64,000 nucleotides of DNA from G965197675 sp965197675. Lineage in GTDB: Bacteria; Chloroflexota; Dehalococcoidia; Plut-88900. Positions 33,116-41,594 of this stretch are shown in pieces. The notes below the pieces were generated by a model, which saw only the letters and a program-made list of their open reading frames with translations, searched no databases and was not told where the DNA came from. The position numbers were made by a program, and so were the translations under genes. The DNA is taken from positions 2,818,204 to 2,882,203 of the forward strand of contig OZ240221.1 of NCBI GenBank assembly GCA_965197675.1. The letters run 5' to 3'. The stretch's first letter is position 1, and each line of letters starts with the position of its first letter.

Positions 33116-34224
33116 GCACCGAGCAACGCTTAGACACAGTCGATATGATGTTGAACATGGGGCCTCAGCACCCGAGTACTCATGGAGTGTTTCGGATGGT
33201 CCTGACCGTAGATGGGGAGCAAATCGTGGAAGTGGAGCCTCACATCGGCTATCTGCACAGGGGGTCGGAGAAGCTGTGCGAGGCAGAAGACTACCGCCAG
33301 ATAATTGACCTCTTCGATCGCCTGGACTATCTGTCCTCTTTTAATAACGAGCTGCCTTACGTGATGGCTGTTGAGAAGCTGATGGGCATAGAGATACCCG
33401 AGCGCGCCGAGTACATCAGAATCATCATGTGTGAGTTGAATCGGGTGGCCAGCCATCTTATGTTCTATGGCGCCTTAGGTGCGGACTGCGGCGCTCTCAC
33501 CCCCTTTCTGTATGGATTCAAAGAGAGGGAGCACATTCAGTTGGTGTTCGAGTCGGTCAGCGGTGCTCGTATGATGCACGGCTATTTTCGAGTAGGGGGC
33601 GTATTCAGAGACCTGCCCGAAGACTTCGACGACAGAATTAACCAGCTTTTTCCGGTACTGGAGGCCGGTATCGTCGAGTGCGACGACCTGCTGAGCAATA
33701 ACGAAATCTTCTTGGAGAGGACGGTTGGAGTTGGTGTGATAGATGCCGAGACCGCCATCGACTACGGCGTGAGTGGTCCCAACCTGCGTGCCTGCGGCGT
33801 GGGTTTAGACCTAAGGAAGGCGGAGCCTTACTCTGTGTATCCTCGGTTTGAGTTCGAGGTATGCGTGGAGCAGAATGGCGACTGCTATGACAGGTATCGG
33901 GTGCGAATGGAGGAGATGTGGCAGTCCCTCAGTATAATGAAGCAGGCCCTGAAGCAAATCCCCGATGGCCCGGTAATGGCGAAGATGCCGAGGACTATCC
34001 GCCCGCCCGTTGGAGACGTTTACGTGCGTACGGAAAACCCGCGGGGAGACATGGGAGTCTACTTGGTAAGCGATGGCAAAGACAAACCCCATCGCATAAA
34101 GATTAGGACTCCCTCTTTCTCCAACTTGATGGCTCTAAAGCACATGCTGATTGGGGCCTATATAGCTGATGTAGTGGCTGTTTTAGGCTCAATAGACATC
34201 GTATTAGGGGATGTAGACAGATGA
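33112..34224 (+). CDS. nuoD: NADH-quinone oxidoreductase subunit D
   Basis: 370-residue 49-kDa subunit that forms the quinone site with NuoB. MNMGPQHPSTHGVFR (about 12-26) with the quinone-site His, IGYLHRGSEKL, YLSSFNNELPYVMAVEKL, ELNRVASHLMFYGALGAD, the RTVGVGVIDAETAIDYGVSG region and the C-terminal GSIDIVLGDVDR are all typical. GTG start overlapping nuoC by 4 nt, and ATGA overlap with nuoH. Confidence 0.96.
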   Translation: MSTEQRLDTVDMMLNMGPQHPSTHGVFRMVLTVDGEQIVEVEPHIGYLHRGSEKLCEAEDYRQIIDLFDRLDYLSSFNNELPYVMAVEKLMGIEIPERAEYIRIIMCELNRVASHLMFYGALGADCGALTPFLYGFKEREHIQLVFESVSGARMMHGYFRVGGVFRDLPEDFDDRINQLFPVLEAGIVECDDLLSNNEIFLERTVGVGVIDAETAIDYGVSGPNLRACGVGLDLRKAEPYSVYPRFEFEVCVEQNGDCYDRYRVRMEEMWQSLSIMKQALKQIPDGPVMAKMPRTIRPPVGDVYVRTENPRGDMGVYLVSDGKDKPHRIKIRTPSFSNLMALKHMLIGAYIADVVAVLGSIDIVLGDVDR

Positions 34225-35312
34225 GTTGGGCGGACGTCGGCTGGATCACTCTTCGAGTTAGCGCCATCGTTGCGGTGATCACTGTCGTGGTGCTTTTCCT
34301 CACCTACGCCGAGCGAAAGGTGTTGGGACGTATTCAGATGAGGATGGGGCCTATGAGAACGGGTCTGCACGGAATTCTTCAACCCTTTGCGGATGCCCTA
34401 AAGCTCGTCCTCAAAGAGGACGTCATGCCTTCTGTCAAAGACAGAGTTGTCTTCTGGTTAGCGCCTCTGGTGGTCTTTGTTCCGGTGTTTATTGTGTGGC
34501 TAACCATCCCCTTTACTGAAGACTTGGTAGCTCGCAATCTGGAGTTCGGGATATTTTACATAGTTGCCGTTTCCGTAGTGTCCATCGTTGGGACGATAAT
34601 GGCGGGATGGGGATCGAACAACAAGTATGCCCTCCTGGGTGCAGCCAGGTCTGCCGCACAGCTCATCAGCTACGAGTTGCCCATTATACTGGTTATCCTG
34701 GCGGTAGTTATGATCTCGGGCACCCTCGATTTGAGAGAGATCGTGGGTGGGCAAGACTCATTCCCATATATTTACGTCCAGCCCCTCGGCTTTTTGGTGT
34801 TTCTGCTGGCAGGGCTGGCCGAGCTTGGCAGAATCCCCTTCGATATTCCTCACGCGGAGTCGGAGGTAGTGGGAGGTCCCTTCGTTGAATACAGCGGCAT
34901 GCACTGGAGCATGTTTTTCCTGGCTGAGTACGCTAATACGTTTGCTATAGGAGCGCTGACCACACTGCTATTCCTGGGGGGATGGAGTGGTCCTCTGTTG
35001 CCTGATCTACTATGGTTCAGCCTCAAGACCATGGCCGTGATTCTCGCCATCTTCTGGTTCAGGGCCACCCTGCCCAGATTTAGGATAGATCAGGTTATGA
35101 CCCTCTGCTGGAAGCTTCTGATTCCTATCTCCTTCCTGAACATATTCCTTACGGGTGTGTACGCTTTCTACGACTGGCCCCATTGGTCTATGTTCTTGAT
35201 GTCTATGGGTATGCTCTTGAGTAGTGCCTTTATAATAAGGGAGCGTCAGAGAAGACGCTCATCCAAGGTCGCCGAGACCCTCAGAATGCGAAGGGAGAAA
35301 ATAGCCGCATGA
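34221..35312 (+). CDS. nuoH: NADH-quinone oxidoreductase subunit H
   Basis: 363-residue membrane subunit joining the quinone cavity to the membrane arm, about 8 TM. YAERKVLGRIQMRMGP (about 30), LQPFADALKLVLKEDV, GSNNKYALLGAARSAAQLIS (about 132), and GRIPFDIPHAESEVVGG (about 208) with the conserved acidic residues. Intact and normal length. Overlaps both neighbours by 4 nt. Confidence 0.96.
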   Translation: MSWADVGWITLRVSAIVAVITVVVLFLTYAERKVLGRIQMRMGPMRTGLHGILQPFADALKLVLKEDVMPSVKDRVVFWLAPLVVFVPVFIVWLTIPFTEDLVARNLEFGIFYIVAVSVVSIVGTIMAGWGSNNKYALLGAARSAAQLISYELPIILVILAVVMISGTLDLREIVGGQDSFPYIYVQPLGFLVFLLAGLAELGRIPFDIPHAESEVVGGPFVEYSGMHWSMFFLAEYANTFAIGALTTLLFLGGWSGPLLPDLLWFSLKTMAVILAIFWFRATLPRFRIDQVMTLCWKLLIPISFLNIFLTGVYAFYDWPHWSMFLMSMGMLLSSAFIIRERQRRRSSKVAETLRMRREKIAA

Positions 35313-35806
35313 AAGGGATTCTTAAGGGTCTGAAGACCACTATCAAGACCATGTTGAGGTCGCCTGTGACGGTGCAGTACCCCAATCAACATCTGCCCAT
35401 GGCTCCCCGCTTCATGGGACTTCCCGGCCTTCTTTGGGATGATGTAATCAGCGAGTCCAAGTGTGTCGGCTGTAAAGTCTGCGCCCGCTACTGCCCTACC
35501 GACTGTATGTACGTAACCATAAAGGACAACGAAAATTACAAGGAGGGGAAGAGTCATCGGAAGAAGATGGTCGATGACTTTATGATAGACTTCTCCCGAT
35601 GTATCGTTTGTGGGATTTGCGTGGAGGTTTGTAACTTCGAGGCCATTGTGATGACTCGAGAGCACGAGATAGGAGACCCCTCTCGAAGAGGCCTCTGGAC
35701 CGACATGGACACCCTTCACGATATGGGCCGACGCTACGAGGATGAGATGGGCCCGGCATATCCTGAGACAGTTGCCGTATCTCCTTCAGAGGAGGAAGAG
35801 GAGTAG
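35309..35806 (+). CDS. nuoI: NADH-quinone oxidoreductase subunit I (2x[4Fe-4S])
   Basis: 165-residue ferredoxin-like subunit with clusters N6a and N6b. First binding motif C52-x2-C55-x2-C58-x3-C62 in CVGCKVCARYCPTD; second C98-x2-C101-x2-C104-x3-C108 in CIVCGICVEVCNFEA, where Asn replaces the usual Pro after the last Cys. An extended acidic C-terminus (SPSEEEEE) follows. nuoJ starts at its last base. Confidence 0.95.
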   Translation: MKGILKGLKTTIKTMLRSPVTVQYPNQHLPMAPRFMGLPGLLWDDVISESKCVGCKVCARYCPTDCMYVTIKDNENYKEGKSHRKKMVDDFMIDFSRCIVCGICVEVCNFEAIVMTREHEIGDPSRRGLWTDMDTLHDMGRRYEDEMGPAYPETVAVSPSEEEEE

Positions 35807-36303
35807 TGTCGGTCACCCTGGGGTTGTTCTTCGGTATTGGGGCTTTAGCCGTAGCGGGGTCCCTGGGGGTAGTGCTCTTTAAGAACGTTGTTCACAGCGC
35901 TTTAGCATTGATCCTCGCCTTGCTGGCTGTCGCTGGCATCTTCGTTCTACTCCTGGCCGAGTTTCTGGCCATCGTACAGGTCCTCATTTACGGTGGCGCC
36001 ATAACCATAATCTTGCTTTTTGCCCTGATGCTCACCCGTGCGCGAGAGATGCCCATTAGACTGGATAGCGCTCAAAAACCCTTTGCGTTGGTGGCGGCGG
36101 GAGTCGCATTTGGGGTTCTTACAGGGATTCTTATTGCCAGCGACTGGCCCGACCCAATTAAGGACCCAGAACGTCCCGGCTTCAATAGCATATCCGAGAC
36201 TCTATTCCAGCAGTGGGCCATTCCCTTTGAAATAGCCTCTCTAGTCCTTCTCGTTGCTCTTATAGGCGCCATCGTCATCTCCCGTCCAGGAGGCGATGAA
36301 TGA
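35806..36303 (+). CDS. nuoJ: NADH-quinone oxidoreductase subunit J
   Basis: 165-residue, 5-TM subunit. Typical: NVVHSALALILALLAVAGIF, LLAEFLAIVQVLIYGGAITI (TM3 with the pi-bulge Tyr-Gly region) and LLFALMLTRAREMP. GTG start; overlaps nuoK as ATGA. Confidence 0.94.
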   Translation: MSVTLGLFFGIGALAVAGSLGVVLFKNVVHSALALILALLAVAGIFVLLLAEFLAIVQVLIYGGAITIILLFALMLTRAREMPIRLDSAQKPFALVAAGVAFGVLTGILIASDWPDPIKDPERPGFNSISETLFQQWAIPFEIASLVLLVALIGAIVISRPGGDE

Positions 36304-36620
36304 TTGGCATAGAGTACTATCTGGTCCTGAGCGCCGCAATATTCTGTATAGGGGTCTTCGGGGTGCTTGCCCGTCGCAACGCCGTGCTCATCATCATGTC
36401 CATAGAGCTTATGCTTCAAGCGGTTAACATCAACCTGATCGCTTTCTCGGCTTATCTCATACCCCGGGGTGGAGTAGAGCAACATCTGGGGCTGATTTTC
36501 GCCATATTCGTCATTACAGTAGCTGCAGCAGAGGTAGGCCTAGCCCTGGCTATCATCCTTCGACTTTACCGGAACAGGGCTTCAGTGAATGTGGACGAGG
36601 TCAACCTCATGAAATGGTAA
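36300..36620 (+). CDS. nuoK: NADH-quinone oxidoreductase subunit K
   Basis: 106-residue 3-TM subunit. GVLARRNAVLIIMSIELMLQ contains the conserved TM2 Glu, and ITVAAAEVGLALAIILRLYR the TM3 Glu, both of the proton path. A 13-nt gap leads to nuoL. Confidence 0.95.
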   Translation: MIGIEYYLVLSAAIFCIGVFGVLARRNAVLIIMSIELMLQAVNINLIAFSAYLIPRGGVEQHLGLIFAIFVITVAAAEVGLALAIILRLYRNRASVNVDEVNLMKW

Positions 36621-36633
36621 CGAGGTACTCTAT

Positions 36634-38553
36634 ATGCCCTTACCTCTTTCGTCCTCGGGGCCTCTCGGGACGGAGTGGGCTTGGCTCGCTCCCGTCGTCT
36701 GTATAGGCGCTTTTTTCGTACTGAGCCTCTTTAACCGGCATCTGCCGGGGAGAGGCTCTTTTCTGTCCATAGCAGCCATAGGATTTGGGTTCGTCCTCTT
36801 CTGGTTCGTCCTCAGAGACTTGTTGGTCAACGGACCTGGCATCTTCGGCCGAACCTGGTTCGAGGTAGGCGGCACAGAGCTAAGGCTGGGTATGATCATA
36901 GATCCTCTGTCTGTACTGATGTTGGGTATCGTAATATTCGTCTCGTTTGCGGTGCAGGTCTACTCCCTGGGATATATGAGAGGCGATACTCGGTTCGGAT
37001 GGTATTTCGCCCTCCATTCCCTGTTTGCGGCCGCCATGTTAGGCCTGGTTCTATCGGACAACCTTCTTTTACTATATATAGCGTGGGAGTTGGTGGGTCT
37101 GTGCTCCTACTTACTCATCGGCTTCTGGTACGAGCGTCGAGAGGCGGCCGAGGCCGCTAAGAAGGCCTTTGTAACGACCAGAATCGGTGATGTCGGATTC
37201 CTCATAGCCATCTTGGTGTTGTTCAAATCGGTGGAGCCCAATAGCTTCGATATCCCTACCATCTTCTCTGCTATCGAGGCCGGTGAGATCGGAGATGGTA
37301 CCCTAACACTGGTCGCAGTGCTGATCTTCATGGGCGCCATGGGCAAGTCGGCCCAGGTGCCCTTCCACGTGTGGCTCCCCGATGCGATGGAAGGCCCGAC
37401 ACCCGTCAGCGCCCTCATCCACGCTGCCACTATGGTCGTCGCGGGCATCTATCTCGTCGCTCGCATGTTCCCCCTGTTCGAGATGGCTCCTGGGGCATTG
37501 GATCTAGTGATGATTATTGGTCTGATAACGGCCATCGTGGGAGCGTCCATGGCGCTTGTTATGACAGACCTGAAACGAATACTAGCCTACTCGACGGTCA
37601 GCCAGTTGGGGTTTATGATGCTAGCCCTGGGCGCAGGAGGCTTTACCGCGGGCATTTTCCACCTGGCCACTCACGCCTTCTTCAAGGCTCTGCTATTCCT
37701 TGGAGCGGGAAGTATTCTCCATGCTGCAGGACACCTTCACGACGTGGATATCAGACGGTTAGGCGGTCTGTGGAGAAGGATGCCCGTAACCGCTTTTTTG
37801 TTCGTACTGGCTGCTCTGGCGCTGGCCGGCATGCCTCCTCTGAGTGGGTTCTGGAGTAAGGATGAGGTACTCCAGGTGATCTGGAGCGAACAGAATCCGG
37901 CAGTGTTGGTCATAGCCTTGTTAGCGGCTTTCATGAGCGCTCTGTACATGGCCCGTTTGTGCTTCGTAGTCTTCTTTGGGCGGGAGAGGCCTGAAAATGC
38001 CAATCTGCACGAGCCATCTTGGGTCATGATATTACCCGTCGCCGCTCTTGGCGCTCTGACCATAATCTTCGGATTCACTGCTCCCGACTGGCTGGACAAC
38101 GTGCTGGGAGTACCGCAGCCCTACACGGGGTTTGCCAGTTTCCTCCTTGCCGTGCCTGACCACTTCCAGGCCAACGTAGCCTTGGCGGTCATATCGACAG
38201 TAGTTGCGCTGGCGGGAATCGGGATGGGCTGGGCCATCTACCAACGACGACTCATATCTTCTGAGGCAATAGTCGAACGGTTGGCGCCCGTGCACCGAGT
38301 CCTAGTCAATAAATTCTACCTGGACGCGCTCTATCAAAGAGTCATCGATGGTGTGGTGTTGGCCTTCTCCGATCTGGTTGCCCTGTTCGACAGGAAGATA
38401 GTGAACAACCTGGGGGTAGATGGGACGGGTCGGTTCACGGTATTGACCAGCTACATCCTTCGCTTTCACGTGACGGGTCAGGTATCCAACTATGCTTTAG
38501 CAGTTGTTATAGGATCGTTGATGTTCATAGTCGTCATCGTAGCGGTGAGCTGA
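36634..38553 (+). CDS. nuoL: NADH-quinone oxidoreductase subunit L
   Basis: 639-residue antiporter-like subunit, about 16 TM, with the lateral helix. WELVGLCSYLLIGFWYERRE has the TM5 Glu, MGAMGKSAQVPFHVWLPDAM the TM7 Lys, then PTPVSALIHAATMVVAGIYL and YSTVSQLGFMMLALG. The C-terminal part includes RVLVNKFYLDALYQRVIDG, the start of the lateral helix. Normal length and intact. Confidence 0.96.
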   Translation: MPLPLSSSGPLGTEWAWLAPVVCIGAFFVLSLFNRHLPGRGSFLSIAAIGFGFVLFWFVLRDLLVNGPGIFGRTWFEVGGTELRLGMIIDPLSVLMLGIVIFVSFAVQVYSLGYMRGDTRFGWYFALHSLFAAAMLGLVLSDNLLLLYIAWELVGLCSYLLIGFWYERREAAEAAKKAFVTTRIGDVGFLIAILVLFKSVEPNSFDIPTIFSAIEAGEIGDGTLTLVAVLIFMGAMGKSAQVPFHVWLPDAMEGPTPVSALIHAATMVVAGIYLVARMFPLFEMAPGALDLVMIIGLITAIVGASMALVMTDLKRILAYSTVSQLGFMMLALGAGGFTAGIFHLATHAFFKALLFLGAGSILHAAGHLHDVDIRRLGGLWRRMPVTAFLFVLAALALAGMPPLSGFWSKDEVLQVIWSEQNPAVLVIALLAAFMSALYMARLCFVVFFGRERPENANLHEPSWVMILPVAALGALTIIFGFTAPDWLDNVLGVPQPYTGFASFLLAVPDHFQANVALAVISTVVALAGIGMGWAIYQRRLISSEAIVERLAPVHRVLVNKFYLDALYQRVIDGVVLAFSDLVALFDRKIVNNLGVDGTGRFTVLTSYILRFHVTGQVSNYALAVVIGSLMFIVVIVAVS

Positions 38554-38571
38554 TGAAGCCAGGAGGCCCAA

Positions 38572-40044
38572 CTGGATAGCTACGTACTGATCATCTTGCT
38601 GTTTCTGCCTGCGCTTGCGGGTGTGGTGGCCGTCCTGCTGCCCGATAGCCAGCGAGAGATCATGAAGCTGTTCTGCGCCGCGGTATCTGCCGTCACCCTA
38701 GGCCTCTCTATATATATTTTTGTTGCCTACGACAACGATATTCGGGAGTTCCAATTCCTTACCGAAAGATATGAATGGCTGGATGCCATAGGAATATCCT
38801 TCCACTTAGGCGTCGATGGTGTGGCTACACCCATGGTGCTTCTGACCGGAATTGTCATGCTGACTGGGATGTTCATGGCATGGAACATTGGACCGCGCTC
38901 GAAGGACTTCTTCGCCCTCTTCATGACGCTGGTAACCGGAGTATATGGAGTGTTTCTCAGCCTGGACATGTTCTTCCTTTTCTTCTTCTACGAGCTGGCG
39001 GTGGTACCCATGTATCTGCTCATCGGCGTCTGGGGAAGCACCAGGAAGGAATACGGTGCTCTCAAGCTGGTGTTGTACTTGGTGGCCAGCAGTATTTTGG
39101 TGTGGGTGGGAATCATTGCCATATACGTCGAAGGGGGAATCAATAGCTTCCACATCTTTGATCTTCAGGAGGTTGGGTTCGATTCGGGCTTCCAGAGGGC
39201 TCTCTATCCGCTGATGATGGTGGGGTTCGGGGTACTGGCTGGACTCTGGCCCTTCCACACCTGGTCTCCCGATGGTCACGTCGCTGCCCCTACCTCGGTT
39301 AGTATGCTTCACGCCGGCGTTCTTATGAAACTGGGGGCCTACGGAATCATACGGATAGGCCTCGACCTGCTTCCCGAGGGAGCCGACGACTGGAAGTTGT
39401 TGCTGGTAGGTCTAGCCACGGTGAATGTGCTATACGGCGCTATGTCGGCCATGTCCCAGCGAGACCTAAAGTACGTCATCGGCTACTCCAGCGTTAGCCA
39501 CATGGGATACGTATTGATGGGCATTGCTACCCTGGATCCCAAGGGGCTGAACGGAGCCGTATATCAGATGTTCTCTCACGGTATCATGACGGCCCTTTTC
39601 TTTGCCCTGGCAGGTGTCGTCTATGACAGGGCCCATACTAGAGACATCTCGGTTTTCCAGGGGCTGTCCAAGAGAATGGGCGTCACGGCAGCTTTCTTTG
39701 CCGTTGCCGGTCTTACCTCTTTGGGTCTACCGGGGCTGAGCGGATTCATAGCAGAACTCCTAGTCTTCATTGGGCTGTTCAAAACCTATCCCGCCATAGG
39801 TGTATTGGGCATAATCGGAGCCCTGGCAACAGCCGTGTATATCCTTAGACTTCTAGCCAAGGTATTCTTCGGGCCGCTGGACAGTCGATGGGAGAAGCTT
39901 CCCGATTGCAGTCGGCTGGAGGGCGCAACCATGGCCGGTCTAGTGGCGGTGTTGATATTCGGAGGGGTCTATCCCCAGCCCTTCACCAGCGTCATCGACA
40001 GCGGCATATTGCCCATGTTGGAGAGGGTTGCTCAAGTGACATGA
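38572..40044 (+). CDS. nuoM: NADH-quinone oxidoreductase subunit M, likely CTG start
   Basis: 490-residue antiporter-like subunit, about 14 TM. FFYELAVVPMYLLIGVWGS carries the TM5 Glu, then LWPFHTWSPDGHVAAPTSVS, LHAGVLMKLGAYGIIR and YSSVSHMGYVLMGIA. CTG 38572 is chosen: AGGAGG ends 5 nt before it, and it restores DSYVLIILLFLPALAG, a full TM1. The first canonical codon, TTG 38596, has no ribosome site and cuts into TM1. Stop overlaps nuoN as ATGA. Confidence 0.94.
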   Translation: MDSYVLIILLFLPALAGVVAVLLPDSQREIMKLFCAAVSAVTLGLSIYIFVAYDNDIREFQFLTERYEWLDAIGISFHLGVDGVATPMVLLTGIVMLTGMFMAWNIGPRSKDFFALFMTLVTGVYGVFLSLDMFFLFFFYELAVVPMYLLIGVWGSTRKEYGALKLVLYLVASSILVWVGIIAIYVEGGINSFHIFDLQEVGFDSGFQRALYPLMMVGFGVLAGLWPFHTWSPDGHVAAPTSVSMLHAGVLMKLGAYGIIRIGLDLLPEGADDWKLLLVGLATVNVLYGAMSAMSQRDLKYVIGYSSVSHMGYVLMGIATLDPKGLNGAVYQMFSHGIMTALFFALAGVVYDRAHTRDISVFQGLSKRMGVTAAFFAVAGLTSLGLPGLSGFIAELLVFIGLFKTYPAIGVLGIIGALATAVYILRLLAKVFFGPLDSRWEKLPDCSRLEGATMAGLVAVLIFGGVYPQPFTSVIDSGILPMLERVAQVT

Positions 40045-41504
40045 ATATAGATTTCGCTCTGCTGGTTCCCGAGTTTCTCATCGCAGGAGTCGCATTCGTA
40101 GTGCTGGCGGTAGACTTGGTCATTCCCAAGAACTTGAAAGGCTATCTGCCCTATCTGGGAGTCGCTGGGCTAATCGCGGTGATGGGATCTACGTTCAGCT
40201 TATTAGGCGATGAAGGAGTTCTGTACGGAGGAATATACCTGGTAGACGAGTACGCCATCTTCTTCAAGGTGGCCTTTCCCATCATTGGGATCGTGATGCT
40301 GCTCGCCTCTCGTGATTTTGTGAAGCAGAATCTCACACACCCCGGCGAGTTCTACGGAATAGTCATATTCTCTGTCTTGGCGATGATGCTGATGGCCTCT
40401 TCTGCCGAATTGCTCACTGCCTACATCTCCCTTGAGCTTCTGAGTTTCTGTCTTTACGTGATGGCGGCGTACGCCAAGTGGCAGGCCAAGTCCAACGAAG
40501 CGGGGATAAAGTATATCCTGATCGGGGCTTTTTCTTCGGGTCTACTCCTATACGGGATCAGCCTGGTCTACGGAGCTACGGGCACCACCACCTTTTCTGG
40601 CATCGCAGAGGTGCTGAGGGCTGGAGATGAGTTCCGACCAGCTTTCCTGGCTGGTCTGATTCTGATCATTGTAGGGTTCGGGTTCAAGGTGGTGGCGGTG
40701 CCTTTCCACATGTGGGCTCCCGACGTATATGAAGGCGCCCCTGTCCCGGTTACCGCCTATCTTGCGGTGGCATCCAAGGCAGCCAGCTTTGTTCTCATGC
40801 TGCGTCTCTTCGCCGTGGCCTTTAGCCCTTCATTGAACGATTGGCAGGTTATAGTTGCTGCCATCGCTGCTCTCACCATGTCAGTAGGCAATCTGGTAGC
40901 TATTGCTCAGAAGAACATAAAACGCCTAATGGCCTATTCCAGCATTGGACAGGCGGGGTTTCTCCTCTTGGGTATTGCGGGATTATCGCAGACCGCATCA
41001 AACGCCATGATCTTGTATATCGTTGGCTACTCGGCGACCACCTTTGCCGCCTTCGTGTGCATCATCGCTTACTCAACCCTCACCGGGAAGGAGGAGATAG
41101 CCGATTATGCGGGTCTCGCTGAGAGAGCCCCATTCATGGCCTTGGTGATGACTATATCCCTATTCTCGCTGGCGGGGCTACCCTTCTTTGCGGGCTTCAC
41201 CGTCAAGTTCTATCTCTTCACTGCGGCAGCTAGAGAAGGGCTTCTGTGGCTGGTGGCTATAGCTATGATCAACAGCCTTATATCTCTGTACTATTACCTT
41301 ATGGTCATAAAGCAGATGTACCTGCATCCACCACAGGAGAGTACACGGCTTAAAGTCTCGCCCCTGACCACTATTCTACTCATAGGCTTGGTAGGCGTCA
41401 TTTTCCTGATAGGAATCTATCCGGCGCCCATAGAAGGGCTAATCCAGAAGGCCACACCCATCCTCTTCCCTGGGCCGAGCTTCGCATCGGCCAGCGCCCC
41501 ATGA
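40041..41504 (+). CDS. nuoN: NADH-quinone oxidoreductase subunit N
   Basis: 487-residue antiporter-like subunit, about 14 TM. YISLELLSFCLYVMAAYAKW (TM5 Glu), KVVAVPFHMWAPDVYEGAPV (TM7 Lys), AYSSIGQAGFLLLGIA and SLAGLPFFAGFTVKFYLFTA are diagnostic. ATG 40041 overlaps the nuoM stop; an open extension upstream is a shadow of nuoM. Last nuo gene: nuoE, nuoF and nuoG are absent from this operon and from the window. Confidence 0.96.
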   Translation: MNIDFALLVPEFLIAGVAFVVLAVDLVIPKNLKGYLPYLGVAGLIAVMGSTFSLLGDEGVLYGGIYLVDEYAIFFKVAFPIIGIVMLLASRDFVKQNLTHPGEFYGIVIFSVLAMMLMASSAELLTAYISLELLSFCLYVMAAYAKWQAKSNEAGIKYILIGAFSSGLLLYGISLVYGATGTTTFSGIAEVLRAGDEFRPAFLAGLILIIVGFGFKVVAVPFHMWAPDVYEGAPVPVTAYLAVASKAASFVLMLRLFAVAFSPSLNDWQVIVAAIAALTMSVGNLVAIAQKNIKRLMAYSSIGQAGFLLLGIAGLSQTASNAMILYIVGYSATTFAAFVCIIAYSTLTGKEEIADYAGLAERAPFMALVMTISLFSLAGLPFFAGFTVKFYLFTAAAREGLLWLVAIAMINSLISLYYYLMVIKQMYLHPPQESTRLKVSPLTTILLIGLVGVIFLIGIYPAPIEGLIQKATPILFPGPSFASASAP

Positions 41505-41516
41505 ATAGAGCTAATC

Positions 41517-41545
41517 TTGACCATGACGGAGGCTATAGTTAACAT
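41517..41545 (+). promoter_or_regulatory. Putative mmsA promoter
   Basis: TTGACC (41517-41522) and TAACAT (41540-41545), 17-bp spacer, just after nuoN. Confidence 0.45.
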
Positions 41546-41594
41546 TGGGTTTACAGAGCATTTCCCGTTTACAGTCTGAGGGAGGAAATCTACT

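Noticed and set aside
35598..35644. Asn in place of Pro after the last Cys of the second NuoI cluster as a damaged site
   Set aside because: All four Cys are present and the Pro is not a ligand; treated as natural variation.
39888..40040. Upstream extension of nuoN by 51 codons
   Set aside because: Lies inside nuoM; ATG 40041 with ATGA overlap gives the normal NuoN N-terminus.
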